Shown in pieces: positions 49,136-57,632 of a DNA stretch of 64,000 bases. The notes under the pieces are model-generated. The model had not been told where the DNA came from. It saw only the letters and a program-made list of their open reading frames with translations, and did not search any database. The stretch spans positions 434,001 to 498,000 of the forward strand of contig NZ_BSTX01000001.1 in the NCBI RefSeq assembly GCF_030269765.1. The letters run 5' to 3'. Position numbers and translations under genes: made by a program. Positions within the stretch are counted from its first letter, which is position 1. Every line of letters starts with the position of its first letter. Source of the stretch: Actinorhabdospora filicis. GTDB lineage: Bacteria; Actinomycetota; Actinomycetes; Mycobacteriales; Micromonosporaceae.

Positions 49136-50566
49136 TCACGCCGCCTTGGGCACGATCCGGTGCGCGCCGAGCGCTCCGATGAGCGCCAGTCCCGCCGCGA
49201 CGGCGTAGATCGGCACGAACGCGATCGTCCCGTGCGACAGCAGCGCGGCGAACACCGAGCCGGTCACCGCCAGCAGCGACGCGGTCCCGACCGCGTCCGC
49301 CAGCTGCAGCGCGGCGCTGTTGGCGCCCTGCTCCGACGTCGGCGACATCTCCAGGGTCAGCACCGAGAACAGCGGGTACACCAGCCCCATCCCCAGCCCG
49401 GCGAACGACCATCCGGCCATCGCGACCACGACCGGCACGGCGGGCACCAGGGCGAGCGCGACGATGGCGATCCCCACGGTCAGCGAGATCATCCCGAGCC
49501 GCATCAGGGCGGGACGCCCGAGCCGGAGGTTGGGACGCGCCTGCAGCCACGATCCCGTCGACCAGAACACCGCGCCCACGGTCAGCGTCAGCCCGGCGAG
49601 CGACGGCGACAGCCCGCGCTCCTTCGAGAGCATCAGCGGCACGAACACGTCCGCCGCGGCGAAGGCCGACGCCGCCACCCCGCGCATCGCGACGACCGTC
49701 GGCAGCCCCCGTCCGAACCGCACCGTCCCGCGCGGCAGCAGCCGCGGGACCGCCGCCGCGATGACGCCGAGCGCCGCGACGAGCGTCACGACGGCCAGGA
49801 CGCCGCGCAGCTGCCCGCCGTACTGGAGCAGCGCCGCTCCGGTGCCCGCCGCGAGCGCCCAGCCGATGCGCCGCGCCGCGTCCCGCCGCGATACCTCGCC
49901 GGGCACGTCGGTGTCGGTGCCACGCAGGCCCTGCCGGATCAGGAGCGACGCCGGGATCGCCAGCAGCGGCATGCCGAGGAACACCAGCCGCCAGCTCGCG
50001 TGCTCGACGATCACTCCGGTGATCGCCGGCCCGACGATGGACGGGACGACCCACGCCGCGGCGAACGCCGCGAACATCTTCGGCCGCATCGCCTCCGGGA
50101 AGGCGCGTCCGACCAGGACGTACAGCGACACGTTGAAGACCCCGCCGCCGAGCCCCTGCACGACGCGGCCCCCGATCAGCGACCACATGTTCGTCGCCGC
50201 CCCGGCGATGAGCAGGCCGACGAGGAACAGCGCGAGGCCGATCCACATCGGCCGCACCGGGCCGCGCCGGTCGTTCCACACGCCGCCGATCGCCATCCCG
50301 ACGACGCTGGCGGCCATCGTGCCGCCGAAGGCGAGGGCGTAGAGCGCGACGCCGTCGAGGCTCCGCGCGACGCTCGGCATGGCGGTGCTGACGGCGAGCG
50401 CCTCGTAGGCGACGAGCGCGGCCAGCGCGATCGAGCCGATGCTGAGGGAGCGGTAGGGGCGCGCGAAGATCCGGACCGGCGCCGCGGGGGCGGGCGCCGA
50501 GTCGTCCGCCGGGGCGTTCGGGTCGTCCGGGGCGGCGAGTGCGGGGGGCTCGGATGTCGTGGTCAC
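49136..50566 (-). CDS. MFS transporter under a MerR-type promoter
   Basis: 476 residues with about 14 helices, starting after a 30-residue Ala/Pro/Asp-rich cytoplasmic tail. Motif A is GGVWNDRRGPVRP and motif C-like VVPSIVGPAITGVIV is visible; EALAVSTAMPSVARSL resembles the DHA2-type helix 1. Predicted drug or metabolite exporter. The GTG at 50566 is preferred over TTG 50587 because the latter lies inside the operator; the MerR-type -10 ends 6 bases before the GTG. Divergent from nnaR, but it lacks nitrate-transporter signatures. Confidence 0.88.
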   Translation of the reverse strand: MTTTSEPPALAAPDDPNAPADDSAPAPAAPVRIFARPYRSLSIGSIALAALVAYEALAVSTAMPSVARSLDGVALYALAFGGTMAASVVGMAIGGVWNDRRGPVRPMWIGLALFLVGLLIAGAATNMWSLIGGRVVQGLGGGVFNVSLYVLVGRAFPEAMRPKMFAAFAAAWVVPSIVGPAITGVIVEHASWRLVFLGMPLLAIPASLLIRQGLRGTDTDVPGEVSRRDAARRIGWALAAGTGAALLQYGGQLRGVLAVVTLVAALGVIAAAVPRLLPRGTVRFGRGLPTVVAMRGVAASAFAAADVFVPLMLSKERGLSPSLAGLTLTVGAVFWSTGSWLQARPNLRLGRPALMRLGMISLTVGIAIVALALVPAVPVVVAMAGWSFAGLGMGLVYPLFSVLTLEMSPTSEQGANSAALQLADAVGTASLLAVTGSVFAALLSHGTIAFVPIYAVAAGLALIGALGAHRIVPKAA

Positions 50567-50572
50567 GGGATG

Positions 50573-50603
50573 AGACTGCAACTTCAAGTGGACTTGAAGT
50601 CAA
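50573..50603 (-). promoter_or_regulatory. MerR-type operator and promoter of the MFS gene
   Basis: Perfect 8-bp arms ACTTCAAG (50581-50588) and CTTGAAGT (50593-50600) with a 4-bp centre. On the minus strand TTGACT (50603-50598), 19 bp, CAGTCT (50578-50573). This has the same geometry as the SoxR-like site at 2588, but with different arm bases, so probably a different MerR protein. Confidence 0.75.
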
Positions 50604-50687
50604 CCCGGTTCGAGTGGGACGTGGCGCGCGTCTCGCGAGCGGCGTCCTAAAGCGACACGTGCCGATCGACTCCTGAACATCTCTCCC

Positions 50688-50725
50688 GTAGCAAGACCGA
50701 AACATCGCCGCCAACGACCCGAAAC
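50688..50725 (+). promoter_or_regulatory. Tandem GlnR box upstream of nnaR
   Basis: GTAGC, 6 bp, GAAAC (50699-50703), 6 bp, GCCAA, 6 bp, GAAAC (50721-50725). This is the phased gTnAC-n6-GaAAC repeat recognised by the nitrogen regulator GlnR, with the 22-bp period exactly kept; three of the four half-sites are good, one is weak. Confidence 0.65.
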
Positions 50726-50748
50726 GCGCGCCCAACACGCTCGTCCTC

Positions 50749-51831
50749 ATGGCAGAACCCGACGACTCTCTCCTCACCGGCCCCTTGTCGGGCTTCACCG
50801 TCGCGGTCACGGCCTGGCGGCGCGGAGCGGAGCTCGCCGCGCTCCTCGAACACCGCGGCGCGCGCGTCGTCTCCGCAGCCCCGCTCCGCACCGTCGCGCC
50901 GCCCGACGACCACATGCTCCGCGCCGCGACGATCGAGCTGCTCCGCGAATCGCCCGGCACGCTGATCGTCACCTCCGGCGCGGCCCTGACGAGCTGGCTC
51001 GCCGCCGTCGACGGCTGGGGACTCGGCGCGCGGCTCCGCGCCGCGCTCGCCCGCTGGGAGCTCCACGCCGCGGCCCCGCGCGCCCTCGCCGCGCTCCGCG
51101 TCGCAGGGTTCCAGGCCACGAGCGACGACGGCACCGAACCGCCCCGTGGCCAGCGCCTGGCGGCGGTGATCCACGGCGCCGCGCGCGAGGATGTCCTGGC
51201 CGCGCTGCGACGTCGCCACGGCGCGGCGGTGCACCCCATCGAGGTGCACCGGTGGACGCTGCCGCCCGACCTCGCCCCTGCGCAGCGCCTCGTCGACGCG
51301 ATCGGCGCGCGCCGCGTCGACGCCGTGACCTTCACCAGCGCCCCCGCCGTTGCGGCGCTGCTACGCGTCGCGGACGACGAGGCGGCCGCGCTCGTCGCGG
51401 CGCTGCGCGGCGACGTCCTCGCCGCGGCGGTCGGCCCCGTGTCCGCGACGGCGCTGCGCCGCCTCGGCATCCCCGCGACGCAGCCGCCCCGTGCGCGCCT
51501 CACGGCGCTGGCCCGCACCGTCGCGGTCGCCCTCCCGGCGCGAGCGCGCCGCGTCCGCCTCACGTCGGGGCACGACATGGAAGTGCGGGGCCACCTGGTC
51601 GTCGTCGACGGCACCGCGCGGACGCTCCCCCCGGCGCCGATGGCGGTGCTCCGCGCGCTCTGCGCGGCGCGCGGACGCGTCCTGTCCCGCGCCGAGCTGC
51701 TCGGGCACCTCCCGCGCGGCGCGGACGGCCACGCGGTCGAGATGGCGGTGACGCGGCTCCGCGACGGACTGAAGCTGCGCGGTTGCGTCCAGACGGTCGT
51801 CAAACGCGGCTACCGCCTGGCGGTCGACTGA
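50749..51831 (+). CDS. nnaR: HemD-like regulator of nitrate/nitrite assimilation (NnaR type)
   Basis: 360 residues. About 12-265 is a uroporphyrinogen-III synthase (HemD) fold (SGFTVAVTAWRRGAELAALLE, VDAVTFTSAPAVAALL, AVGPVSATALRRLGIPA). About 273-355 is an OmpR/PhoB-type winged helix (LPPAPMAVLRALCAARGRVL SRAELL, EMAVTRLRDGLK, VVKRGYRL). This fusion is the architecture of Streptomyces and mycobacterial NnaR, a GlnR-linked activator of nitrite/nitrate assimilation. The GlnR-box-like repeats upstream support this. Catalytic competence as HemD is doubtful. Confidence 0.82.
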   Translation: MAEPDDSLLTGPLSGFTVAVTAWRRGAELAALLEHRGARVVSAAPLRTVAPPDDHMLRAATIELLRESPGTLIVTSGAALTSWLAAVDGWGLGARLRAALARWELHAAAPRALAALRVAGFQATSDDGTEPPRGQRLAAVIHGAAREDVLAALRRRHGAAVHPIEVHRWTLPPDLAPAQRLVDAIGARRVDAVTFTSAPAVAALLRVADDEAAALVAALRGDVLAAAVGPVSATALRRLGIPATQPPRARLTALARTVAVALPARARRVRLTSGHDMEVRGHLVVVDGTARTLPPAPMAVLRALCAARGRVLSRAELLGHLPRGADGHAVEMAVTRLRDGLKLRGCVQTVVKRGYRLAVD

Positions 51832-52137
51832 CCGGCGCCGGAGCCGAACCCGCCGCGGCGCCGTGGAGCGCCTCGCCGCCGCGCAGGCCGGGCGGCGGTA
51901 CTCCGGCGTCCTCACCCGGCACCGTGCTCCCGGCCCACCGAGTGCCGCGACGCGAGGCCGGACGGCGCGGCGCCGCGCCGTCGCGACAAACGACCCCGCT
52001 GCGCGGCGCACCACGGGGCCGCGCCGTCGTCAACGGGGCCGCCCCGTGGAGGAGCGCGGCGCGGCGGCGTCGGTGGTGCCCCGTCGGGCCTGCGGAGCCG
52101 CCCCGTCGCGAGCTGCGGAGCGACTCCACACGAGGCG

Positions 52138-52150
52138 CATACTCGGTATG
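52138..52150. promoter_or_regulatory. CATAC-N3-GTATG palindrome next to repeat copy 6
   Basis: CATACTCGGTATG (within a 15-bp palindrome GCATACTCGGTATGC, 52137-52151), 40 bp upstream of repeat copy 6. Same motif as the padR operators. Confidence 0.5.
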
Positions 52151-52189
52151 CAGGCGCCGCACCGCACACTCCCGCGGCGAGCGTTTCCG

Positions 52190-52207
52190 CAGGTCGCGCG
52201 CGACGTA
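52190..52207 (+). repeat. Interspersed repeat core, copy 6
   Basis: CAGGTCGCGCGCGACGTA preceded by GTTTCCG; contains the 12-bp palindrome GTCGCGCGCGAC. Confidence 0.75.
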
Positions 52208-52453
52208 TCGCACGACGGGGCTGCGCCGTGACGGGGCAGCGCCGTGACGGGGCAGCGCCGTGCTCTCGCCGCGGCGCCGCGGACGGCACGCCGCCGCGCC
52301 GTCCGCCAACCCCGCCCCGCCCCGCACGCACCCCTCCACGCCGCGTGCCCCACAAGCCCGACCCTCCACTCCCCGTCACAAACCACCCCACCCTCCGCCA
52401 CCTCCGCGACACGCCACCCCACAAACCGGGGAGCCCTCCCCATTGCCCTTGCG

Positions 52454-52500
52454 CATACCCGGTATACATACTCTCAAGGCGTGAGGCCATACGTCGTATG
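52454..52500 (+). promoter_or_regulatory. padR promoter with two PadR operator candidates
   Basis: CATACCCGGTATA (52454-52466) and CATACGTCGTATG (52488-52500) begin 34 bp apart. A -10 candidate CATACT (52467-52472) lies between them, with TTGCCC (52443-52448) 18 bp upstream. ATAC-n-GTAT symmetry is usual for PadR operators, so autoregulation of the padR-ABC operon is likely. Confidence 0.65.
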
Positions 52501-52531
52501 CATCCGCCGACTGACGAGGAGGAGAGACAAC

Positions 52532-53122
52532 GTGAGCATCAAGTACGGCTTGCTCGCTCTGCTCGAACGCGGTGAGGCCTACGGCTACCAGCTGCGCGCG
52601 GCGTTCGAGGAGTCCACGGGGGCGGCCTGGCCCCTGAACATCGGTCAGGTCTACACGACCCTGAACCGCCTCGAACGTGACGGCCTGGTGCGCCCGCTCG
52701 GCGAGAACCCGCAGGGCCAGCGGCCCTACGAGATCACCGACGCGGGACGCGGCGCGCTCGTCGCGTGGTTCGCCACGCCGGTGAGCGGCGCGGAGCGGCC
52801 CCGTGACGAGCTGGCCATCAAGCTCGCCCTCGCGCTGTGCACGCCGGGCATCGACGTCCGCGCCGTCGTGCAGACGCAGCGCACGGCGAGCGTGCGGGCG
52901 CTCCAGGAGTACACGCGCCTCAAGTCCCGGGCGACCGGGGAGGCCGACATCTCATGGCTGCTGATCATCGACGCCATGATCTTCCGCGTCGAGGCGGAGG
53001 TGCGGTGGCTCGACCACTGCGAGGCGTCATTGATGCGGCACCAGCGGAATGCGACCAATACGTCGACGGTCACCGCGCCCGAAGAGGCGCGAGAGACCGT
53101 CCCGACCGGGGAGACGACATGA
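52532..53122 (+). CDS. PadR family transcriptional regulator
   Basis: 196 residues from the GTG at 52532 (AGGAGGAGAG upstream). The PadR winged helix covers about 1-80 (LALLERGEAYGYQLRAAFE, PLNIGQVYTTLNRLERDGLV, RPYEITDAGRGALVAWF). The helical Vir_act_alpha_C-like dimerisation domain follows. It overlaps the ABC ATPase gene by 4 bases (ATGA). PadR proteins typically repress neighbouring exporters and lose DNA binding when they bind the exported drug. Confidence 0.92.
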   Translation: MSIKYGLLALLERGEAYGYQLRAAFEESTGAAWPLNIGQVYTTLNRLERDGLVRPLGENPQGQRPYEITDAGRGALVAWFATPVSGAERPRDELAIKLALALCTPGIDVRAVVQTQRTASVRALQEYTRLKSRATGEADISWLLIIDAMIFRVEAEVRWLDHCEASLMRHQRNATNTSTVTAPEEARETVPTGETT

Positions 53123-53835
53123 CCGTCCTCGAACTCAGAGACGTCCACCGGACACATGGCTCCGGCGAAGCCGCGGTTCACGCCCTGCGCGGCGTGAGCA
53201 TCGCGGTGCAGCCCGGCGAGCTGGTCGCGGTGATGGGCCCCTCGGGGTCCGGCAAGTCCACACTGCTCAACCTGGCCGGCGGCCTCGACGCCCCGTCCAC
53301 CGGCGAGGTCTTCGTCGAAGGCACCGCCATCTCCCAGCTCAGCCGGCGCAGCCTCGCCGCCCTGCGGCGCCGCGCCATCGGCTACGTCTTCCAGGACCTG
53401 AACCTGCTCCCCAGCCTCACCGCGATCGAGAACGTCGCGCTGCCGCTGGAGCTGGACGGCGTCTCGGTGCGCAAGGCGCGCGCCGTCGCCGCGAAGGCCC
53501 TTGAGGATGTCGCCATCCCCGAGCTGGCCGCGCGGTTCCCGGACGAGATGTCCGGCGGCCAGCAGCAGCGCGTCGCCATCGCCCGCGCCGTCGTCGGCGA
53601 GCGCCGTCTGGTGCTGGCCGACGAGCCGACGGGCGCGCTGGACTCGCAGACCGGCGAGTCGGTGCTGCGGCTGCTGCGCGCGCGGTGCGACGCGGGCGCG
53701 GCGGGTGTGCTCGTCACGCACGACGCGCGCCACGCGGGCTGGGCCGACCGGGTGATCTTCCTGCGGGACGGTCTCGTCGTCGACGCCTCGGGTCCGCTGC
53801 CGGAGGCCGAGGACCTGCTGGAGGCCGCTCAGTGA
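53119..53835 (+). CDS. ABC transporter ATP-binding protein, MacB/LolD type
   Basis: 238 residues. Walker A GPSGSGKST (40-48), Q-loop Q92 (VFQDLNLLPSLTAIENV), signature SGGQQQR (145-151), Walker B LVLADEP (164-170), switch histidine H201 (LVTHDARHA). This is the type VII (mechanotransmission) ATPase class that partners FtsX-like permeases. Overlaps padR and the permease gene by 4 bases each, a tightly coupled operon. Confidence 0.95.
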   Translation: MTVLELRDVHRTHGSGEAAVHALRGVSIAVQPGELVAVMGPSGSGKSTLLNLAGGLDAPSTGEVFVEGTAISQLSRRSLAALRRRAIGYVFQDLNLLPSLTAIENVALPLELDGVSVRKARAVAAKALEDVAIPELAARFPDEMSGGQQQRVAIARAVVGERRLVLADEPTGALDSQTGESVLRLLRARCDAGAAGVLVTHDARHAGWADRVIFLRDGLVVDASGPLPEAEDLLEAAQ

Positions 53836-56684
53836 GCCTGTCCGGCATCCGGCTCGCGCTGCGCATCGCGCGCCGCGACGCGCAGCGCACGAAGGGCCGT
53901 TCGGTCCTGATCCTGTGCCTGCTGGCCTTCCCGGTGGTGGCGATCGCGCTGGGCGCGACGCTGCTGGACCGGTTCCAGCTCACCCCGGAGGAGACGACGG
54001 AGCGCGCCCTGGGCGCGGCGCAGGCCGCGGTCGCGTGGCAGGCCGACTCCCCGTTGCTCCAGGAGCCCGACAACTCGTACATGAACGGGTACGTGCTCTC
54101 CCCCGACGGGAAGAGCTTCGTGCAGGGCACCCCTCACGTCGCGGGCGCGGACCCGATGGGCGAGCTGCTCGCGCAGATGCCGCCCGGTGGGCGTCTCGTC
54201 GGGCTCGCGGAGGGCACCTCGCGGGTCGCGGTGGACAACAAGCTCCAGGACCTGCCCTATGCGGTCATGGACCTGAACGACAAGGTGTTCGAGGGAGCCT
54301 ACGAGCTCCTCGACGGGAAGGCGCCGCAGGGTGCCGACGAGATCGCGATCAACCCCGAGGCCGCCTCGTGGCTCAAGCTGGGCATCGGGGACACCCTGGA
54401 GCTGCGCGAACCGGCCATGAAGCTGAAGGTCGTCGGGATCGTGGAGAACCCGAGCGAGCTTCGCGAGGCGTTCGCGGTGGGCTCGGCGAAGGCGTTCCCG
54501 GGCGCCGTGCCCTCGCGGTACCTGTTCGACTCGCCGAACCCGCTGACGTGGGAGCAGATCCAGGGCCTGAACAAGAAGGGCATCGTCGCCTACTCGAAGT
54601 CGGTCTCGATCGATCCCCCGGACTACGACCCGTTCGAGGCGGTCTACGGCCAGAGCTCCGACGGGAGTAGCGGGCCGGACGCCGCGACGATCGGCATGCT
54701 CGGCATGATCGGCGGCATGGTGGTCCTGGAGCTGGTCCTGCTGGCCGGACCGGCGTTCGCCATCAGCGCCAAGCGCAGGTCGCGGGAGTACGCGCTCCTC
54801 GCGGCGAACGGCGCGACCCCGGCGCAGGTGCGGCGGACGGTGCTGGCGAGCGGCGTCGTCCTCGGCGCGGTCGCGGCGGTCGTGGGCGTGCTGCTGGGCT
54901 GTCTGCTGGCGACGGTGGCGATCCCGTTCATCGAGCCCTATCTCGGGTACCGGGCCGGCGGTGTGCGGTTCCTGATCGCGTTCACGGGGCCGCTGGCTCT
55001 GCTGGCCGTGCTGACGGGTCTCCTCTCGGCGCTGGTCCCGGCGTTCACGGTGGCGCGGCAGAACGTCATCGCGGCGCTGACGGGGCGGCGCGGCGTGACG
55101 CGGTCGCGCAAGCGGTGGCTCATCCTCGGTGTCTCTCTGGTGGTCATCGGCGCGCTCGTCGGCGTCGCCGGAGCGGTGACGTCGGAGCTGACGCTGCTGG
55201 TCGCCGCGGCGGCCGCCGCGCAGTTCGGGTTCGTGCTGTGCACCCCGGCGTTCCTGGGCGGCATCTCCAAGATCGGCCGGTTCCTGTCGCTGGCGCCGCG
55301 CATCGCGCTGCGGGACGCGGGGCGCAACCGCGCGTCCACGGCCCCGGCGATCTCGGCGGTCATGGCGGTGGTGGCGGGCGCGATCGCGGTCAGCGCGTTC
55401 GCGGTCGCCGAGAGGCAGCGCAATGACGACATCAACGCGTCGCCTCTCCCCGAGGGCACGGTCGTGATGAGCCTGTACCAGTACCAGGACTACGACCAGA
55501 GCACCAACGCGCTGATCCCGCTTCCCCCGGACGCGCCTCAGCGGATGACCGCCGCCCAGGCGAAGGCGATCGAGTTGCTGCGCGCCGGCCTCCCGGTCGC
55601 CGACGTCATCGAGGTGTCCTACGGCGAGTGCAAGAGCGCCGACACGTCGAAGGGCTGCATGGTCGAGGTCGTCACTCCCCCGGCCCGCACGTGCCCTTAT
55701 GACGCGCAGGCGAGTATGGGCATGCTCTCCAAGGAGGACCAGGCCGAGGCCGTCAAGAACCCCTACTGCAAGCAGGGGAACGACGGCTGGATCATGGCGT
55801 CGTTCCGGCCGGGGACGATCGTCGCCGACGGGAAGCTCCTGGCCGCGGTGACCGGCGCGACGGGTCCCGAGCTGGCCGCCGCGCAGAAGGTCCTCGACGA
55901 GGGCGGGATCGTCGTCCTGGACGAGGACCTGCTCGACGGCGGCAAGGCGACCGTCCAGACGGTGAGCGTCGAGTGGACCGGCGTGGAGGAGAAGCGGACG
56001 ACGGTCGACAGTGTCACCGCCCCCGGGGCCGCGCTGACCGGCACGAAGCTGCCGCGCGGCACGCAGTTCGTCGCGCCGTCGCTGGCGCAGCGGCTGAAGC
56101 TGGACGTGAAGGTCGACCTGATCGTGGCGTCCATGAAGAGCGTGCCGGACGTCGCGGCGGAGAAGAAGTTCAACGCCGACCTCGCCGCGGCCGGCATCGG
56201 CAGCGCGAGCGCGATGAAGAACGGCGAGGTCAGCGTCAACGTCGAGTTCGCCCGTCCCCGCAGCGGCATCGACGAGACGACGATCATGACGTGGATTCTG
56301 GCCGGTATCGCCGGTGTCGTCGCGCTCGGCGCGACGGCGATGGCCACGGGGCTCGCCGCCGCGGAGGGACGCCGCGACCTCGCCACGCTCGGCGCGGTCG
56401 GCGCCTCGCCGGGGGTGCGGCGCAGGCTGGCGCTGTCCCAGTCGGGGGTGATCTCGCTGCTGGGCGCGATCCTGGGCACCCTGGCGGGTCTCGGCGCGTC
56501 GCTGGCGATCGTGGTCACGCTGAACATCGGCTACGGGAAGATGTATCCCCGCATGGCCCCGTACCCGCTGACGATGCCGTGGCTGGTCCTGGGCGTGGCC
56601 CTGGTCGCCATCCCCTTGATCGCGATCCTCGGGGCGGGACTGTTCACCCGGTCCCGGCTGCCGGTGGAGCGGCGCGCGGGCTGA
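53832..56684 (+). CDS. FtsX-like ABC transporter permease, duplicated
   Basis: 950 residues from the GTG at 53832. One helix near residues 25-47 is followed by an extracytoplasmic domain of about 240 residues. Then a first FtsX block (LVLLAGPAFAISAKRRSREYALLAANGATPAQVRRTVL) with further helices, a second extracytoplasmic region of about 250 residues (FAVAERQRNDDINAS onward, with cysteines in YGECKS, KGCMVE, RTCPYD, PYCKQG), and a second FtsX block (ATGLAAAEGRRDLATLGAVG ASPGVRRRL). Probably exports or extracts a peptide, antibiotic or lipid from the envelope. The paired extracellular cysteines are notable. Confidence 0.92.
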   Translation: MSLSGIRLALRIARRDAQRTKGRSVLILCLLAFPVVAIALGATLLDRFQLTPEETTERALGAAQAAVAWQADSPLLQEPDNSYMNGYVLSPDGKSFVQGTPHVAGADPMGELLAQMPPGGRLVGLAEGTSRVAVDNKLQDLPYAVMDLNDKVFEGAYELLDGKAPQGADEIAINPEAASWLKLGIGDTLELREPAMKLKVVGIVENPSELREAFAVGSAKAFPGAVPSRYLFDSPNPLTWEQIQGLNKKGIVAYSKSVSIDPPDYDPFEAVYGQSSDGSSGPDAATIGMLGMIGGMVVLELVLLAGPAFAISAKRRSREYALLAANGATPAQVRRTVLASGVVLGAVAAVVGVLLGCLLATVAIPFIEPYLGYRAGGVRFLIAFTGPLALLAVLTGLLSALVPAFTVARQNVIAALTGRRGVTRSRKRWLILGVSLVVIGALVGVAGAVTSELTLLVAAAAAAQFGFVLCTPAFLGGISKIGRFLSLAPRIALRDAGRNRASTAPAISAVMAVVAGAIAVSAFAVAERQRNDDINASPLPEGTVVMSLYQYQDYDQSTNALIPLPPDAPQRMTAAQAKAIELLRAGLPVADVIEVSYGECKSADTSKGCMVEVVTPPARTCPYDAQASMGMLSKEDQAEAVKNPYCKQGNDGWIMASFRPGTIVADGKLLAAVTGATGPELAAAQKVLDEGGIVVLDEDLLDGGKATVQTVSVEWTGVEEKRTTVDSVTAPGAALTGTKLPRGTQFVAPSLAQRLKLDVKVDLIVASMKSVPDVAAEKKFNADLAAAGIGSASAMKNGEVSVNVEFARPRSGIDETTIMTWILAGIAGVVALGATAMATGLAAAEGRRDLATLGAVGASPGVRRRLALSQSGVISLLGAILGTLAGLGASLAIVVTLNIGYGKMYPRMAPYPLTMPWLVLGVALVAIPLIAILGAGLFTRSRLPVERRAG

Positions 56685-56696
56685 GCGCGCACGCGT

Positions 56697-56726
56697 GAGC
56701 CCCGGACCCGTGCGGGTCCGGGGCTC
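56697..56726. terminator. Bidirectional hairpin terminator
   Basis: GAGCCCCGGACCC / GGGTCCGGGGCTC with a 4-base loop, between the convergent permease (ends 56684) and map (ends 56736). Confidence 0.85.
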
Positions 56727-56735
56727 TCTCGCGTT

Positions 56736-57632
56736 CTAGCGCGCCGACTCGGGGGTGCCCGCCGAAGGCCCCTCGGTCGGCATCGTCAGGATCTCCACGC
56801 CCGAGTCGGTGACCAGGACGGTGTGCTCGAACTGCGCCGACCACTTCCGGTCCTTGGTCACCACCGTCCACGTGTCGTCCCAGATGTCGTACTCGTAGGT
56901 GCCCAGGTCGATCATCGGCTCGATGGTGAAGGTCATGCCGGGTTCCATCACCACGTCCAGGTCGGGCTTGTCGTAGTGCGGCACGTACAGCCCCGAGTGG
57001 AAGGACTCGCCGATGCCGTGCCCGGTGAAGTCGCGGACGACGCCGTAGCCGAACCGCTTCGCGTAGGCCTCGATCACGCGGCCGACGGTGTTGAGCATGC
57101 GGCCCGGCGCGACGGCCTTGATGCCGCGCATCGTCGCGGTGTAGGTGCGCTCGACCAGCAGCCGCGCCTCCTCCGACACCTCACCGGCGAGGAAGGTCGC
57201 GTTGTTGTCACCGTGGACGCCCTCGATGAAGGCGGTGATGTCCACGTTGACGATGTCGCCGTCCTCGATGACCGTCGAGTCGGGGATGCCGTGGCAGATC
57301 ACCTCGTTCAGGGACGTGCAGCACGACTTCGGGAAGCTCCGGTACCCCAGGGTCGACGGGTAGGCGCCGTGATCGCACAGGTACTCGTGGACGACCTGGT
57401 CGACGTGGTCGGTGGTGACGCCGGGCTTCACGTGCTCCCCGGCCAGCACCAGCGCGTCGGCCGCCAGGCGGCACGCGACGCGCATGCGCTCGATCAGCTC
57501 GGGGGTCTTCACCTCGGAGCCGGTGAACCGCGCGGGGCCCTTCTTGCCCACGTACTCGGGCCGGGGGATGGAGCGGGGGACGTCCCGGTGGCCCGACAGG
57601 ACGCCGGGCGTGATCGGAGCGCGAGTTGTCAT
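56736..57632 (-). CDS. map: Methionine aminopeptidase, type I with N-terminal extension
   Basis: 298 residues. Metal ligands lie in [22 protein letters not shown] (two Asp), [15 protein letters not shown] (His), TFTIEPM and QFEHTVLV (Glu). The N-terminal 40 residues contain [13 protein letters not shown], the proline-rich linker of type Ic enzymes such as mycobacterial MapB. It removes the initiator methionine from nascent proteins. ATG at 57632; no clear Shine-Dalgarno. Confidence 0.95.
   Translation of the reverse strand: MTTRAPITPGVLSGHRDVPRSIPRPEYVGKKGPARFTGSEVKTPELIERMRVACRLAADALVLAGEHVKPGVTTDHVDQVVHEYLCDHGAYPSTLGYRSFPKSCCTSLNEVICHGIPDSTVIEDGDIVNVDITAFIEGVHGDNNATFLAGEVSEEARLLVERTYTATMRGIKAVAPGRMLNTVGRVIEAYAKRFGYGVVRDFTGHGIGESFHSGLYVPHYDKPDLDVVMEPGMTFTIEPMIDLGTYEYDIWDDTWTVVTKDRKWSAQFEHTVLVTDSGVEILTMPTEGPSAGTPESAR

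Larger units (their letters stand above)
51832..52531. other. 0.7-kb gene-free spacer upstream of padR
   Basis: GC palindromes and GCCCCGT units up to 52290, repeat copy 6, then a C-rich and G-poor tract (about 52300-52448), then the padR control region. No credible gene on either strand. Confidence 0.7.

Noticed and set aside
49136..50566. Nitrate/nitrite transporter (NasA/NarK) beside nnaR
   Set aside because: The MFS protein lacks the nitrate signature sequences and looks like a DHA-type exporter; its promoter is MerR-like, not GlnR-like.
48810..51803. 997-codon minus-strand frame across the spacer, MFS and nnaR
   Set aside because: Crosses two real genes in other frames; Arg/Ala-rich without any family pattern.
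43395..52531. Possible CRISPR array
   Set aside because: The six repeat cores are widely and irregularly spaced, occur in both orientations, and no cas genes are present.
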